Assembly: GCF_013055795.1 (NCBI RefSeq)
Contig: NZ_JABETO010000002.1
Span: 285,885-349,884, forward strand
Reading direction: 5' to 3'
Length of the DNA: 64,000 nt
Source: Streptomyces sp. I05A-00742
GTDB lineage: Bacteria > Actinomycetota > Actinomycetes > Streptomycetales > Streptomycetaceae
The translations under genes and the position numbers were made by a program. Shown here piece after piece: positions 20,131 to 29,227 of the stretch. Numbering within the stretch: the stretch's first letter is position 1; the number at the start of each line of letters is the position of its first letter. The notes beneath the pieces are model-generated. The model saw nothing but the letters and a program-made list of their open reading frames with translations. It had not been told where the DNA came from and searched no databases.

Positions 20131-21240
20131 TCAGGCCGGGGCCGCGCCTGCCTCCTTCCGCGTGCTGACGGGCTTCCGTGGAGCGGCGGCGATCCGGGGA
20201 ACGGTGGCCGGCCACGGGCCGGCGGCGAGCCGGGGACCGCGCCGGGACACCTCGGCGACCGCGTCGGTGAACCGGTCGAGCACCGCTTCCGCCTGCTCGT
20301 CGGTGAGGGTGAGGGGCGGCAGGAGGCGCACGAGGCCGGGCCGGCCGCCGTCCCCGCCGACCAGGAGGCCGCGCCGCAGGCACGCCCGGCGGACGGCGTC
20401 GGCCACGGCGGCGTCGGCGCATCCGACGCCCAGCAGCAGGCCGCGGCCGTGCACGCCGGTGATCCCGGCACAGTCGCGGACGGCCCGTCGCAGCCGGGCG
20501 AGCATCCGCGCGCCCAGGGCTCCGGCCCGTGCGGCCAGGCCGTTCTCCCGGACGTACCGCAGGGTCGCCGCGCCCGCCGCCATGGCCAGCCGGTTGCCGC
20601 GGACGCCGCCCGGGGGGACGGCGGTTCCGGGCGCGTCGTCGCCGTGGACGACGAGGGCGAGCGGCAGGCCGCCGCCGACCGCCCCGCCCAGGACCAGCGC
20701 GTCCGGGACGACGCCGCTCCGCTCCACGGCCCAGAACGTCCCCGTCCGCCCCAGGCCGGTGCGCGTCTCGTCGGCGATCAGGGGAACGGACCGGGCGGCG
20801 GCGCGGTCGCGCGTCCATTCCTCACCGTCGGCGGCTTCGAAGTCCCGCGCTACCTCGAAAAGATCCCCCGCGCCGCCGACGAGGTCACGGGCGGCGGCCA
20901 GGGCGGCCGTCCGGGTCGGCGCGCAGAACCGGAAGCGGGCCCGGTGGGCGAGGCGCCCGGGCAAGGTGGCCCGCAGTTCGTCGGCGAAGACCTCGGCGGG
21001 CGGGACACCGCGGGCGAGGGCGGAGCGGACGGCTTCCCGCACCACCGGGTGGTGGTGGCCGAGGACCAGCGTCCCCGCGCCGGGGAAGCAGTCGAGGTAG
21101 CGGCGGCCGTCGGCGCCGTCGACCGTCAGCCCCCGGGCGCGCACCGGAACGATGGGCAGCGGGCAGGCGTGCGCGCGGGCCGGCGGCGGCCGTCGTGTGC
21201 CGTCGCGTGAGAGCACTGCCGATGGCTGGGTCAAGGCCAC
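20131..21240 (-). CDS. Degenerate class III (diaminobutyrate-type) aminotransferase homologue
   Basis: 369 aa, GTG at 21240 after AGGAGGAGG. The N-terminus (DGRRYLDCFPGAGTLVLGHHHP) and the C-terminal half (VPLIADETRTGLGRTG, VRGNRLAMAAGAATLRY) clearly belong to PLP-dependent diaminobutyrate/ornithine-type aminotransferases, which make amines for siderophores. Two lesions stand out. About 90 residues normally present between the FCAPT and DETRTG motifs, including the YHG segment, are missing. The catalytic Lys of the usual LSKAIGGG is Gly here (LGGAVGGGLPL). The frame is otherwise intact. It is therefore probably not a working transaminase, although expression with the adjacent synthetase suggests a retained structural role, or slow decay. 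Confidence 0.8.
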   Translation of the reverse strand: MALTQPSAVLSRDGTRRPPPARAHACPLPIVPVRARGLTVDGADGRRYLDCFPGAGTLVLGHHHPVVREAVRSALARGVPPAEVFADELRATLPGRLAHRARFRFCAPTRTAALAAARDLVGGAGDLFEVARDFEAADGEEWTRDRAAARSVPLIADETRTGLGRTGTFWAVERSGVVPDALVLGGAVGGGLPLALVVHGDDAPGTAVPPGGVRGNRLAMAAGAATLRYVRENGLAARAGALGARMLARLRRAVRDCAGITGVHGRGLLLGVGCADAAVADAVRRACLRRGLLVGGDGGRPGLVRLLPPLTLTDEQAEAVLDRFTDAVAEVSRRGPRLAAGPWPATVPRIAAAPRKPVSTRKEAGAAPA

Positions 21241-21498
21241 GACCTGTGTCCTCCTCCTGTTGAACGCCGGACGTCCCCCGTACGTACCAACGACGGCGGG
21301 CCGTGGGGAACACGGGCGGCGGACGAGATCGTGCGGTGAGCGCCACACTCCGACCGGCGTGCCACCCCCGACCGGCCCCCGCGGCGTCGGCGTAGGGTGT
21401 CCCTGCCCCGTCGCCGGGGCGGTGCATGACAAGTCCGTCCGTGTCCCACGGGGGACCGTGCACCCGCACACGTGTCACCGATCGGGGGAGAACACTCC

Positions 21499-22716
21499 AT
21501 GCCATCCCAACGCCCGTCCGTCGCCCGCCGTCGGGGGTCGCGCGTCCTGGCCGCGGCCGCCCTCGCGTCCGTGCTGGCGCTCACCACCGCCTGCGGTCCT
21601 TCCGACGACGAGGCCTCAGGCGGCGACAAGCCCAGTGCGTCCGCGAGCAGTTCGGGGAATTCGGGGCTGGAGGGCCTCAAGCTGCCCAAGGGGCTGACCC
21701 TTCAGGACCTGGAGAAGTGGAAGGGGGGTGCCTGGAAGAAGTGGGACAAGGACCGGTGGCTGCGGGAGGCCCGGGACTTCATCAACCCCATCATCGAGGG
21801 CCACTGGAAGCCCGATTCGATGAAGGACGCCCGATCCAGTGACAAGACCGTCAAGGACACGCCGGGCACTCCCCCGGGCGGCTCGGCCCAGGGCGATCAG
21901 GGCGTCACCGACCCCGAGCCGCGGCCGGTCCGGGCGCGCGAGGTGAAGAAGCCGTACCACCGGTTCGCGCCGCCGGTCGGCAAGGTCTTCTTCGACAGCC
22001 CCCAGGGGCACATGGTCTGCTCGGCGACGGTCGTCAAGGACCCGGCACACCCGGGCAAGTCCAACCTGGTGTGGACCGCGGGCCACTGCGTGCACGCCGG
22101 CCAGAAGGGCGGCTGGTACCGCAACATCGCCTTCGTGCCGTCCTACAACGACCAGGGCCTGCCCGCCTCGCGGGTCAACACCGCGCCGGTGCAGCAGGTC
22201 GCGCCGTACGGCATGTGGTGGGCGGACTGGGCGCAGACCTCCACCCAGTGGATCACCCAGGGAGCCTCCAGCGGTGGCGCGGGCGCTCCGTACGATTTCG
22301 CCGTCCTGCACGTGAAGCCGGAGAAGAGCTCGGGCAAGTCGCTGGAGGAGACCGTCGGCAGCGCGCTGGCCGTGGACTTCGACAGCCCGCAGGTGAAGTC
22401 CATTTCCTCGATGGGCGCCTGGGGCTACCCGGCCGCGCCGCCCTTCGACGGACAGCGGATGTACGACTGCATCGACCGTCCGGGCCGGCTCTCGCTGGAC
22501 AGCACCCAGCCGACGATGTACCGCATCGGCTGCACGATGACGGGCGGCTCCTCGGGCGGCGGCTGGTTCCGTGCCGGTCCCGGCGGCAAGGCGGTGCTGG
22601 TGTCCAACACCTCTGTCGGCCCGTCCGACAGCCGCTGGCTGGCCGGGCCGCACCTGGGCCCGGAGGCCAAGGGCATCTACCAGGCGATCAGCCGGAAGTT
22701 CGCGTCCGCCCGCTGA
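21499..22716 (+). CDS. Secreted trypsin-like serine protease (lipoprotein)
   Basis: 405 aa from ATG 21499, with GGGGGAG eight bases upstream. The signal sequence ends in a lipobox (LALTTACGPSDD), so the mature protein should be anchored to the outer face of the membrane after diacylation of that Cys. A Ser/Gly-rich linker and a charged region follow. The catalytic triad is readable: His in VWTAGHCVHAG, Asp in APYDFAVLHV, Ser in MTGGSSGGGW. The remaining sequence matches streptomycete V8/trypsin-like peptidases. It is monocistronic, convergent with hflX, with a strong terminator between. The physiological target is unknown. Confidence 0.88.
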   Translation: MPSQRPSVARRRGSRVLAAAALASVLALTTACGPSDDEASGGDKPSASASSSGNSGLEGLKLPKGLTLQDLEKWKGGAWKKWDKDRWLREARDFINPIIEGHWKPDSMKDARSSDKTVKDTPGTPPGGSAQGDQGVTDPEPRPVRAREVKKPYHRFAPPVGKVFFDSPQGHMVCSATVVKDPAHPGKSNLVWTAGHCVHAGQKGGWYRNIAFVPSYNDQGLPASRVNTAPVQQVAPYGMWWADWAQTSTQWITQGASSGGAGAPYDFAVLHVKPEKSSGKSLEETVGSALAVDFDSPQVKSISSMGAWGYPAAPPFDGQRMYDCIDRPGRLSLDSTQPTMYRIGCTMTGGSSGGGWFRAGPGGKAVLVSNTSVGPSDSRWLAGPHLGPEAKGIYQAISRKFASAR

Positions 22717-22749
22717 CGCGACGCACCGCAGGCTGACGCACCGCACGGA

Positions 22750-22782
22750 AAAGGGCCCGTCCCCCTCGGGGGCGGGCCCTTT
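22750..22782. terminator. Bidirectional terminator between protease gene and hflX
   Basis: AAAGGGCCCG, TCCCC-CTC-GGGG, CGGGCCCTTT: a long stem with A/T ends on both sides, between convergent stops at 22716 and 22795. Confidence 0.9.
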
Positions 22783-22794
22783 CGCGGTGCCGGG

Positions 22795-24282
22795 TCAGGC
22801 GGCCGGGACGAACGGCCGCAGCTCGGCGGCCAGTTCCTCGTGCACCCGGGCCTTGACCAGGGTGCCCTCGGCGGTGTGCTCCTCGGAGAGGATCTCGCCC
22901 TCGGCGTGGATCCGCGCGGTCAGCGACCCCCGCGTGTACGGCACGAGCGCCTCGACCTCGACCGCGGGGCGCGGCAGCCGCTCGTCGATCAGGGCGAGCA
23001 GCTCGTCGATGCCCTCGCCGGTGCGCGCGGACACCGCGAGGGAGTTCCGCTCGATGCGCAGCAGCCGCTGGAGGACGAGCGGGTCGGCCGCGTCCGCCTT
23101 GTTGATCACGACGATCTCGGGCACGTCGACCGCGCCGACGTCCCGGATCACCTCGCGCACCGCCGCCAGCTGCTCCTCCGGCGCCGGGTGCGAGCCGTCC
23201 ACCACGTGCAGGATCAGGTCGGAGTCGCCGACCTCCTCCATGGTGGACCGGAACGCCTCGACGAGGTGGTGCGGCAGGTGACGGACGAATCCGACGGTGT
23301 CGGCGAGGGTGTAGAGCCGCCCGCTGGGCGTCTCGGCCCGCCGTACGGTCGGGTCGAGGGTGGCGAACAGGGCGTTCTCCACCAGCACGCCCGCGCCGGT
23401 GAGGCGGTTGAGCAGCGAGGACTTGCCGGCGTTGGTGTAACCGGCGATGGCGACCGAGGGGACCTTGTTGCGGCGGCGCTCCTGGCGCTTGATGTCGCGC
23501 CCGGTCTTCATCTCCGCAATCTCCCGGCGCATCTTCGCCATCTTCTCGCGGATCCGCCGCCGGTCGGTCTCGATCTTGGTCTCACCGGGACCACGCGTCG
23601 CCATACCGCCGCCGCTGGAACCGGAACCACCGCCACCCATCTGCCGGGAGAGCGACTGGCCCCAGCCGCGCAGCCGGGGCAGCATGTACTGCATCTGGGC
23701 GAGCGAGACCTGGGCCTTGCCCTCACGGGACTTGGCGTGCTGGGCGAAGATGTCGAGGATCAGGGCGGTGCGGTCGACCACCTTGACCTTGACGACGTCC
23801 TCCAGGTGGATGAGCTGGCCGGGGCTGAGCTCACCGTCGCAGACGACGGTGTCGGCGCCCGACTCCAGGACGATGTCCCGCAGCTCCTGGGCCTTGCCGG
23901 AACCGATGTACGTCGCCGGGTCCGGCTTGTCGCGGCGCTGGACCACGCCGTCGAGGACGAGGGCGCCCGCGGTCTCCGCGAGCGCGGCGAGCTCCGCCAG
24001 GGAGTTCTCGGCGTCCTGCACCGTGCCGGACGTCCAGACGCCGACCAGCACCACACGCTCCAGGCGCAGCTGCCGGTACTCGACCTCGGTGACGTCCTCC
24101 AGCTCGGTGGACAGACCGGCGACCCGGCGCAGGGCCGCGCGCTCGGAGCGGTCGTACTGGTGCCCGTCCCGCTCCCCGTCGATCTCTTGGCTCCAGGCGA
24201 CGTCCTCTTCCATCAGGGCGTCGGCCCGAAGGCTCTCCGGAAGGCTCTGCCGGTCCTGGGGAAGGGAAGAAGTGGAGGTCAT
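22795..24282 (-). CDS. hflX: GTPase HflX
   Basis: 495 aa. HflX splits stalled ribosomes under stress and binds the 50S subunit. Order of domains: an N-terminal ~70-residue acidic extension, the HflX N-domain (YIGSGKAQELRDIV, SPGQLIHLEDVV), a Gly-rich linker with RGPGETKIETDRRRI, then the G domain: G1 GYTNAGKSSLLNRL (~residue 285), G3 DTVGFVRHLPHHL, G4 NKAD, G5 SARTGEG. Start at ATG 24282 with AAAGGATC. The gene is monocistronic, and 143 bp separate it from the M1 peptidase gene. Confidence 0.96.
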   Translation of the reverse strand: MTSTSSLPQDRQSLPESLRADALMEEDVAWSQEIDGERDGHQYDRSERAALRRVAGLSTELEDVTEVEYRQLRLERVVLVGVWTSGTVQDAENSLAELAALAETAGALVLDGVVQRRDKPDPATYIGSGKAQELRDIVLESGADTVVCDGELSPGQLIHLEDVVKVKVVDRTALILDIFAQHAKSREGKAQVSLAQMQYMLPRLRGWGQSLSRQMGGGGSGSSGGGMATRGPGETKIETDRRRIREKMAKMRREIAEMKTGRDIKRQERRRNKVPSVAIAGYTNAGKSSLLNRLTGAGVLVENALFATLDPTVRRAETPSGRLYTLADTVGFVRHLPHHLVEAFRSTMEEVGDSDLILHVVDGSHPAPEEQLAAVREVIRDVGAVDVPEIVVINKADAADPLVLQRLLRIERNSLAVSARTGEGIDELLALIDERLPRPAVEVEALVPYTRGSLTARIHAEGEILSEEHTAEGTLVKARVHEELAAELRPFVPAA

Positions 24283-24425
24283 GTGATCCTTTGCTTCGTC
24301 GGACGGTGCTCGCGCACCCTGCGCCCCGGGCGGGGCTCTCATGTCGACAACGCCGGACGGCCTCCGGTGATTCCCGGGGCCGGCGCCCGCCGACCCGTCG
24401 ATGGTCCCATGCCCCGCGCGGGGCG

Positions 24426-25898
24426 TCACGCGGGTTTCCTGGTGACCTTCCAGTCCGGATGGCCGGGCATGGGCGGGGTCGTGGGGTCGTGGAGCCAGGC
24501 GTGCAGGAACGCCGAGAGGTCCTGGTGGGCGACCTTGGAGGCGAGCGCCGTGAAGTCGGCGGTGGAGACCGTGGCGTCGGCGTACCGCTCGACCCATACG
24601 CGCTCCAGCCGGTCGAAGGCGCGCGCGCCGATCTTCTGCCGGAGGGCGTAGAGGACCAGGGCGCTGCCGTCGTAGACGACGGGCCGGAAGATGCTGACCT
24701 TCTTCCCGGGGGCCGGCGCCCTGAGGTCCGCGGGCGGCCCTCCGTCGGCGCGCATGAGGTCGGAGAACTCGTATGCCCGGCGCATCCGGTCGACGAGCTT
24801 CCGCCCGCCCTTCAGCTCGGCGTACTGCGCCTCGTACCAGGTGGCGTGGCCCTCGTTGAGCCAGACGTCGGTCCAGGCGCGCGGGGTGACGCTGTCGCCG
24901 AACCACTGGTGCGCCAGCTCGTGGACCATCACCGACTCGATGTACCAGGCCGGGAAGGAGCGCTTGGTGAACAGGTCGTGCTCGAAGAGGGAGAGCGTCT
25001 GGGTCTCCAGCTCGAATCCGGTCGTCGCCTCGGCGATGAGCACGCCGTAGTTCTCGAACGGGTACCGGCCGATCCGCCCCTCCAGCCAGGTCACCTGCTC
25101 CGCCGTCCTCGCCGTCCAGGGCGCCAGCCGCTCCCGCTCGCCGGCCGGCACCACGCTGCGCAGCCGGAGGCCGTGCGGGCCGGTGGCCTCGACCAGGACG
25201 GAGCGGCCGATGGAGACCTGGGCCAGCTCGGTGGCCATGGGGTGGCGGGTGCGGTACGTCCAGGTGGTGACGGCGCCCCGGGTGCGGCGGCCGGTGGCGA
25301 CACCGTTGGCGACCACCATGAGCCCCTTGGGCGCGCGGACCCGGAAGGTGAAGTCCGCCTTCTCGGAGGGGTGGTCGCTGCCGGGGAAGACGCGGTGCGC
25401 CGCGTCCGCCTGGTTGGCCATGACCAGTCCGTCCTTGGTGGTGACCCAGCCGCCGTCCTTGGTGCCCCGGGGGTCACTGGTGTGGCGGACGGTGACCGTG
25501 AAGGGAGTGCCGCGCGGCACGGGACGGGCGGGAGTGACGACGAGGTCCTCCCCGGCCGGGACGAACTCGGCCCGCGCCCCGTTCACCTCGACCGAACGCA
25601 CCGTGCCCCGGGTGAAGTCGAGGTTGAACCGCTCCAGCCGCTCCGTGGCCCGTGCGTCGATGGTGGTCACGGCGTCCAGAGGGGCGTCGTTGCGGTGGTA
25701 GTCGAGCGCGATGTCGTAGTCGGTGACGTGGTAGCCGGGGTTGCCCAGGTACGGGAAGAGCCGGTCGCCGATCCCGAGCGGGGCGGGGGGCTGCGCCGCG
25801 GCGGTCAGGAGCAGCAGGGGCACGGTGGCGGCGAGGGCGGTACGGCGGCGGACGCGCCGTCGGCGCTGCGGGGGGCGTGCCCCGGGAGAGTGCGGCAT
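24426..25898 (-). CDS. Secreted M1-family zinc metallopeptidase
   Basis: 490 aa. A twin-Arg/Lys-rich n-region and a hydrophobic stretch (TALAATVPLLLLTAAAQ) form a signal peptide. The peptidase signatures are HELAHQWFGD (two zinc His and catalytic Glu, ~residue 315) with the third ligand in WLNEGHATWYE. The GAMEN-like exopeptidase site reads TGFELETQ. The protein is shorter than aminopeptidase N, lacking the C-terminal ERAP-like domain, which is typical of the secreted streptomycete type. Its start at 25898 lies 96 bp after the rshA stop. Substrates are probably extracellular peptides; this is inference. Confidence 0.9.
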   Translation of the reverse strand: MPHSPGARPPQRRRRVRRRTALAATVPLLLLTAAAQPPAPLGIGDRLFPYLGNPGYHVTDYDIALDYHRNDAPLDAVTTIDARATERLERFNLDFTRGTVRSVEVNGARAEFVPAGEDLVVTPARPVPRGTPFTVTVRHTSDPRGTKDGGWVTTKDGLVMANQADAAHRVFPGSDHPSEKADFTFRVRAPKGLMVVANGVATGRRTRGAVTTWTYRTRHPMATELAQVSIGRSVLVEATGPHGLRLRSVVPAGERERLAPWTARTAEQVTWLEGRIGRYPFENYGVLIAEATTGFELETQTLSLFEHDLFTKRSFPAWYIESVMVHELAHQWFGDSVTPRAWTDVWLNEGHATWYEAQYAELKGGRKLVDRMRRAYEFSDLMRADGGPPADLRAPAPGKKVSIFRPVVYDGSALVLYALRQKIGARAFDRLERVWVERYADATVSTADFTALASKVAHQDLSAFLHAWLHDPTTPPMPGHPDWKVTRKPA

Positions 25899-25994
25899 GC
25901 GTCCACCGCTATCAGCGCACCGGCTCCCGCGGTACGCGGCGCGCGCGGTCCCACCCGTACGGGCGGTCCTTCAGAGAGGCGTGCGCCCCTGTGG

Positions 25995-28130
25995 TCACAA
26001 CGGCGCGGCGACCGGCCAGCCCGCGCGCCCGACGTCGTACACGCCGGGGACCCGCCGCATGGCACGCATCAGCTCCGGCAGGTGGGCCGCGTCGGGCAGC
26101 TGGAGCGTGTAGGTGTGGCGGACGCGCTGTTCGTACGGCGGTTCGACGGCCGCCGAGATGACGGCGACGCCCTCCGCCGCGATGACCTCCGTGAGGTCGG
26201 CGAGCAGGTGCGGCCGGCTGAAGGACTCGGCCCGCAGGGTGACCCGGAAGTCCCCCGGCCCCGAGCCGTCCGGGCGGCGCCACTGCACGGTGATCCGCCG
26301 CCGCCCCGCGGTGGTCATCCGGGCCACCGCCGGACACTGGGCGCGGTGCACGGTCACGGCGCCGCCGCGCACGGCGAAGCCGGTGACCTCGTCCGGCGGC
26401 ACCGGGGTGCAGCAGCCCGCCAGGCGCACACCGGCGTCCGCCAGTCCCGCCTCGTCGCAGACGACCGCGACCGGGCCGCGGGCGGTGGGCGCCGGGCCCC
26501 GGGCGCCGGGCCGGGCGGCGGGGGGCAGTGGCAGCGCGGGCGGCGCTCCGGTGTCGGGCTCGGGGGCGGGCGCCGGGTGGGTGGCGAACCAGCGGCCGAT
26601 GGCGATGCGGGCCGCGGCCGTCCGGGCGTGCTCCCGCCAGTCGGGGGACGGCCCGGAGGCGGTGTCCGGCGACATCAGCAGCTGGAGGGTGTCACCGTCG
26701 CGCAGGACGGTGCCGAGGGTGACCAGCCGTCCGTTGACCCGGGCGCCGATGCAGGTGTGGCCGCCCTGCCCGTACTGCGCGTAGGCGGCGTCGACGCAGC
26801 TGGAGCCGGCCGGGAGGCCGATGGTGCCGCCGTCGGCGCGGAAGACGGTGATCTCCCGGTCCTGGGCCAGCTCGTCGCGGAGCGAGGTCCAGAAGGTGTC
26901 CGGGTCGGGGGCGGCGCGCTGCCACTCCAGCAGCCGGGAGAGCCAGCCGGGACGGGTGGGGTCGGCACGCTCCCCCTCCGCCGCGTCGGGGGCCTCGGCG
27001 GCCGCGTACGGATTGCCGAGGGCGATCACGCCCGCCTCGGCGACCCGGTGCATCTGGTGGGTGCGGATGAGGACTTCGGCCACCTGGCCGGTCTCGCCGG
27101 CGATCGCGGTGTGCAGCGACTGGTAGAGGTTGAACTTGGGGACGGCGATGAAGTCCTTGAACTCCGAGATGAACGGCGTGAAGCAGGTGTGCAGCTCGCC
27201 GAGGACCGCGTAGCAGTCCGCGTCCTCCGCGACGAGGACGAGCAGCCGTCCCAGGTCCGAGCCCGTCAGCTCCCCGCGCTTGAGCCGCACCCGGTGCACG
27301 GAGACGAAATGCCGCGGTCTGACGTGGACTTCGGCCGTGACACCGGCCTCCCGGAGGACGGACCGCACCCGTGCCGCCGTGGCCTGCAGGGGATCGGGGC
27401 GGCCGGTGTGGGCGCGGACGGCGTCGCGGGTGCGGGCGTACTCCTCGGGGTGGAGGATGGCGAAGACCAGGTCCTCCAGTTCGGCCTTGAGCACCTGGAC
27501 GCCCAGCCGTTCGGCGAGCGGGATGAGGACGTCCCGGGTCACCTTGGCGATCCGGGCCTGTTTCTCCGGCCGCATCACCCCGAGGGTGCGCATGTTGTGC
27601 AGCCGGTCGGCGAGCTTGATGGACATCACGCGGACGTCGTTGCCGGTGGCCACGAGCATCTTGCGGAAGGTCTCGGGCTCGGCCGCCGCGCCGTAGTCGA
27701 CCTTCTCCAGCTTGGTGACGCCGTCGACCAGGAAGCGCACCTCCTCGCCGAACAGCTCCCCGACCTGATCGAGGGTCACTTCCGTGTCCTCGACGGTGTC
27801 GTGCAGCAGCGAGGCCGTCAAGGTGGTGGTCTCGGCGCCGAGTTCGGCCAGGATCAGCGTGACGGCGAGCGGGTGGGTGATGAACGGGCCGCCGCTCTTG
27901 CGCGTCTGGCCGCGGTGCGAGGACTCGGCGAACACATAGGCCCGGCGCAGGATGTCCAGGTCGGCGCCGGGGTGGTGGGCCCGGTGCGTCTTGGCCACGT
28001 GTTCCAGGGCGTCGGGGAACCTGTCCCGGGCCCCCGAGCCGCCGAGGGCCGCGCGGCCCAGCCGTCTCAGGTCGATCCGGGGGCCGCGCCTGCGGCGGGG
28101 AGGACGTTCGTTCGTGGCCTCTGCGCTCAT
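25995..28130 (-). CDS. rshA: RelA/SpoT homologue RshA, (p)ppGpp synthetase/hydrolase
   Basis: 711 aa from ATG 28130, placed by GGAGGTGCCC; a GTG six bases upstream is in frame. It is a second, diverged RSH protein besides RelA. The hydrolase domain is intact: HRGQTRKSGGPFITHP, LLHDTVEDTEV (HDxxED) and LADRLHNMRTL. The synthetase domain has the PKFNLYQSLHT nucleotide-stacking Tyr and EVLIRTHQMH, but the RxxGIRV segment reads DLGRLLVLV and the G-loop is two residues shorter than in RelA. A TGS domain and a C-terminal ACT domain follow, the latter after a long Pro/Ala linker (residues ~540-570). In S. coelicolor this protein is linked to phosphate-limited ppGpp production. Neighbours do not suggest an operon. 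Confidence 0.92.
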   Translation of the reverse strand: MSAEATNERPPRRRRGPRIDLRRLGRAALGGSGARDRFPDALEHVAKTHRAHHPGADLDILRRAYVFAESSHRGQTRKSGGPFITHPLAVTLILAELGAETTTLTASLLHDTVEDTEVTLDQVGELFGEEVRFLVDGVTKLEKVDYGAAAEPETFRKMLVATGNDVRVMSIKLADRLHNMRTLGVMRPEKQARIAKVTRDVLIPLAERLGVQVLKAELEDLVFAILHPEEYARTRDAVRAHTGRPDPLQATAARVRSVLREAGVTAEVHVRPRHFVSVHRVRLKRGELTGSDLGRLLVLVAEDADCYAVLGELHTCFTPFISEFKDFIAVPKFNLYQSLHTAIAGETGQVAEVLIRTHQMHRVAEAGVIALGNPYAAAEAPDAAEGERADPTRPGWLSRLLEWQRAAPDPDTFWTSLRDELAQDREITVFRADGGTIGLPAGSSCVDAAYAQYGQGGHTCIGARVNGRLVTLGTVLRDGDTLQLLMSPDTASGPSPDWREHARTAAARIAIGRWFATHPAPAPEPDTGAPPALPLPPAARPGARGPAPTARGPVAVVCDEAGLADAGVRLAGCCTPVPPDEVTGFAVRGGAVTVHRAQCPAVARMTTAGRRRITVQWRRPDGSGPGDFRVTLRAESFSRPHLLADLTEVIAAEGVAVISAAVEPPYEQRVRHTYTLQLPDAAHLPELMRAMRRVPGVYDVGRAGWPVAAPL

Positions 28131-28300
28131 GGGCACCTCCGGCAGCGTCGACCGGCGGTCGGCTCACGCCTCCGGGCCGGTGCTTGATGCTACCGACCCC
28201 ATCACGCACCGCTCACCCCCTCTTGCCCAGAGTGAACCGGATCACCCATTCGAGCGAGGCGCACGGCCGGAAACCCGACGGACGGGCGGCCTTCGGCCCG

Positions 28301-29185
28301 TCAGGAGGCCGTGAGCCAGGAGCTGTCGAAGCGGCCCTCGGCGACGATCACCGCGGGTCCGGTCATCTCTACCGTGCCGTCCGGGCGCTCCCCGATCACC
28401 AGCCGGCCGCCGGGGACGTCCACGGTGTACGTGACGGGGCGGCCGTCGACGGCCGGGTCCGTCCCGTCGCGGCGGGCCGCCGCGACCATCACCGCGCAGG
28501 CGCCCGTGCCGCAGGAACGGGTCTCCCCGGAGCCGCGCTCATGGACCCGCAGGGCGACGTGCCGGGGGCCCCGGGGGACGACGAACTCCACGTTGACGCC
28601 GTCCGGGTAGGTCCCCGCCGGGCCGACGGCGGGGGCGTCGTGAAGGGTGCCGGCGTCGGCGAGGTCGTCGACGAAGGCGACGGCGTGCGGGTTGCCCATG
28701 TTGATGTTGCGGGCGGGCCAGGTGCGGTCCCCGACCGTGACGGTCACCTCGCCCGGGTGCAGCACGGCCCGGCCCATGTCGACGGTGACGTCCCCCGGCT
28801 CGCCGTCGGGGCCCGCCTTGGCGATGTGCGCGTGCCGGACGCCGGCCCGGGTCGCGACGGCCAGGTCGCCCTCGCCGGCCAGCCCGGCCCGCTGGAGGTA
28901 GCGGGCGAAGACGCGGACGCCGTTGCCGCACATCTCGCCGATGCTGCCGTCGCTGTTGCGGTAGTCCATGAACCACTCGGCCTCGCCGGCCATCGCGCGG
29001 GCCTCGGGGTCCGCCGCCGAGCGGACCACCCGCAGCACCCCGTCACCGCCGAGGCCGGCCCGCCGGTCGCACAGCCGGGCGACGGCGGCCGGGGAGAGCT
29101 CGATCCGGCCGTCGTGGTCCGGGATGATCACGAAGTCGTTCTCGGTGCCGTGCCCCTTGAGGAAGGCGGTCTGCGCGGTGCTCAT
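28301..29185 (-). CDS. dapF: Diaminopimelate epimerase
   Basis: 294 aa. It converts LL- to meso-diaminopimelate in lysine biosynthesis, although Streptomyces peptidoglycan uses LL-DAP. The two catalytic cysteines are visible in GEMCGNGVRVFARY (~residue 84) and ETRSCGTGACAV (~230). Further conserved motifs are FLKGHGTENDFV at the N-terminus and INMGNPHAVAFVDD in the middle. The family is of similar length (270-300 aa). The gene follows a small membrane protein gene and miaA on the same strand, with a 42 bp gap to the former, so a shared transcript is plausible. Confidence 0.96.
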   Translation of the reverse strand: MSTAQTAFLKGHGTENDFVIIPDHDGRIELSPAAVARLCDRRAGLGGDGVLRVVRSAADPEARAMAGEAEWFMDYRNSDGSIGEMCGNGVRVFARYLQRAGLAGEGDLAVATRAGVRHAHIAKAGPDGEPGDVTVDMGRAVLHPGEVTVTVGDRTWPARNINMGNPHAVAFVDDLADAGTLHDAPAVGPAGTYPDGVNVEFVVPRGPRHVALRVHERGSGETRSCGTGACAVMVAAARRDGTDPAVDGRPVTYTVDVPGGRLVIGERPDGTVEMTGPAVIVAEGRFDSSWLTAS

Positions 29186-29227
29186 GGTCCGATGGTACGG
29201 CGGGCGGCCCCGGCACCTCCCGGCGGC

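Noticed and set aside
21241..21498. Iron-box search upstream of the siderophore genes
   Set aside because: No TTAGGTTAGG-like palindrome found; absence is reported rather than a site.
24291..28187. 1298-aa forward frame opposite the M1 peptidase and rshA
   Set aside because: Its sequence is His/Gly/Val-rich low complexity typical of antisense high-GC frames, and two real genes occupy the other strand.
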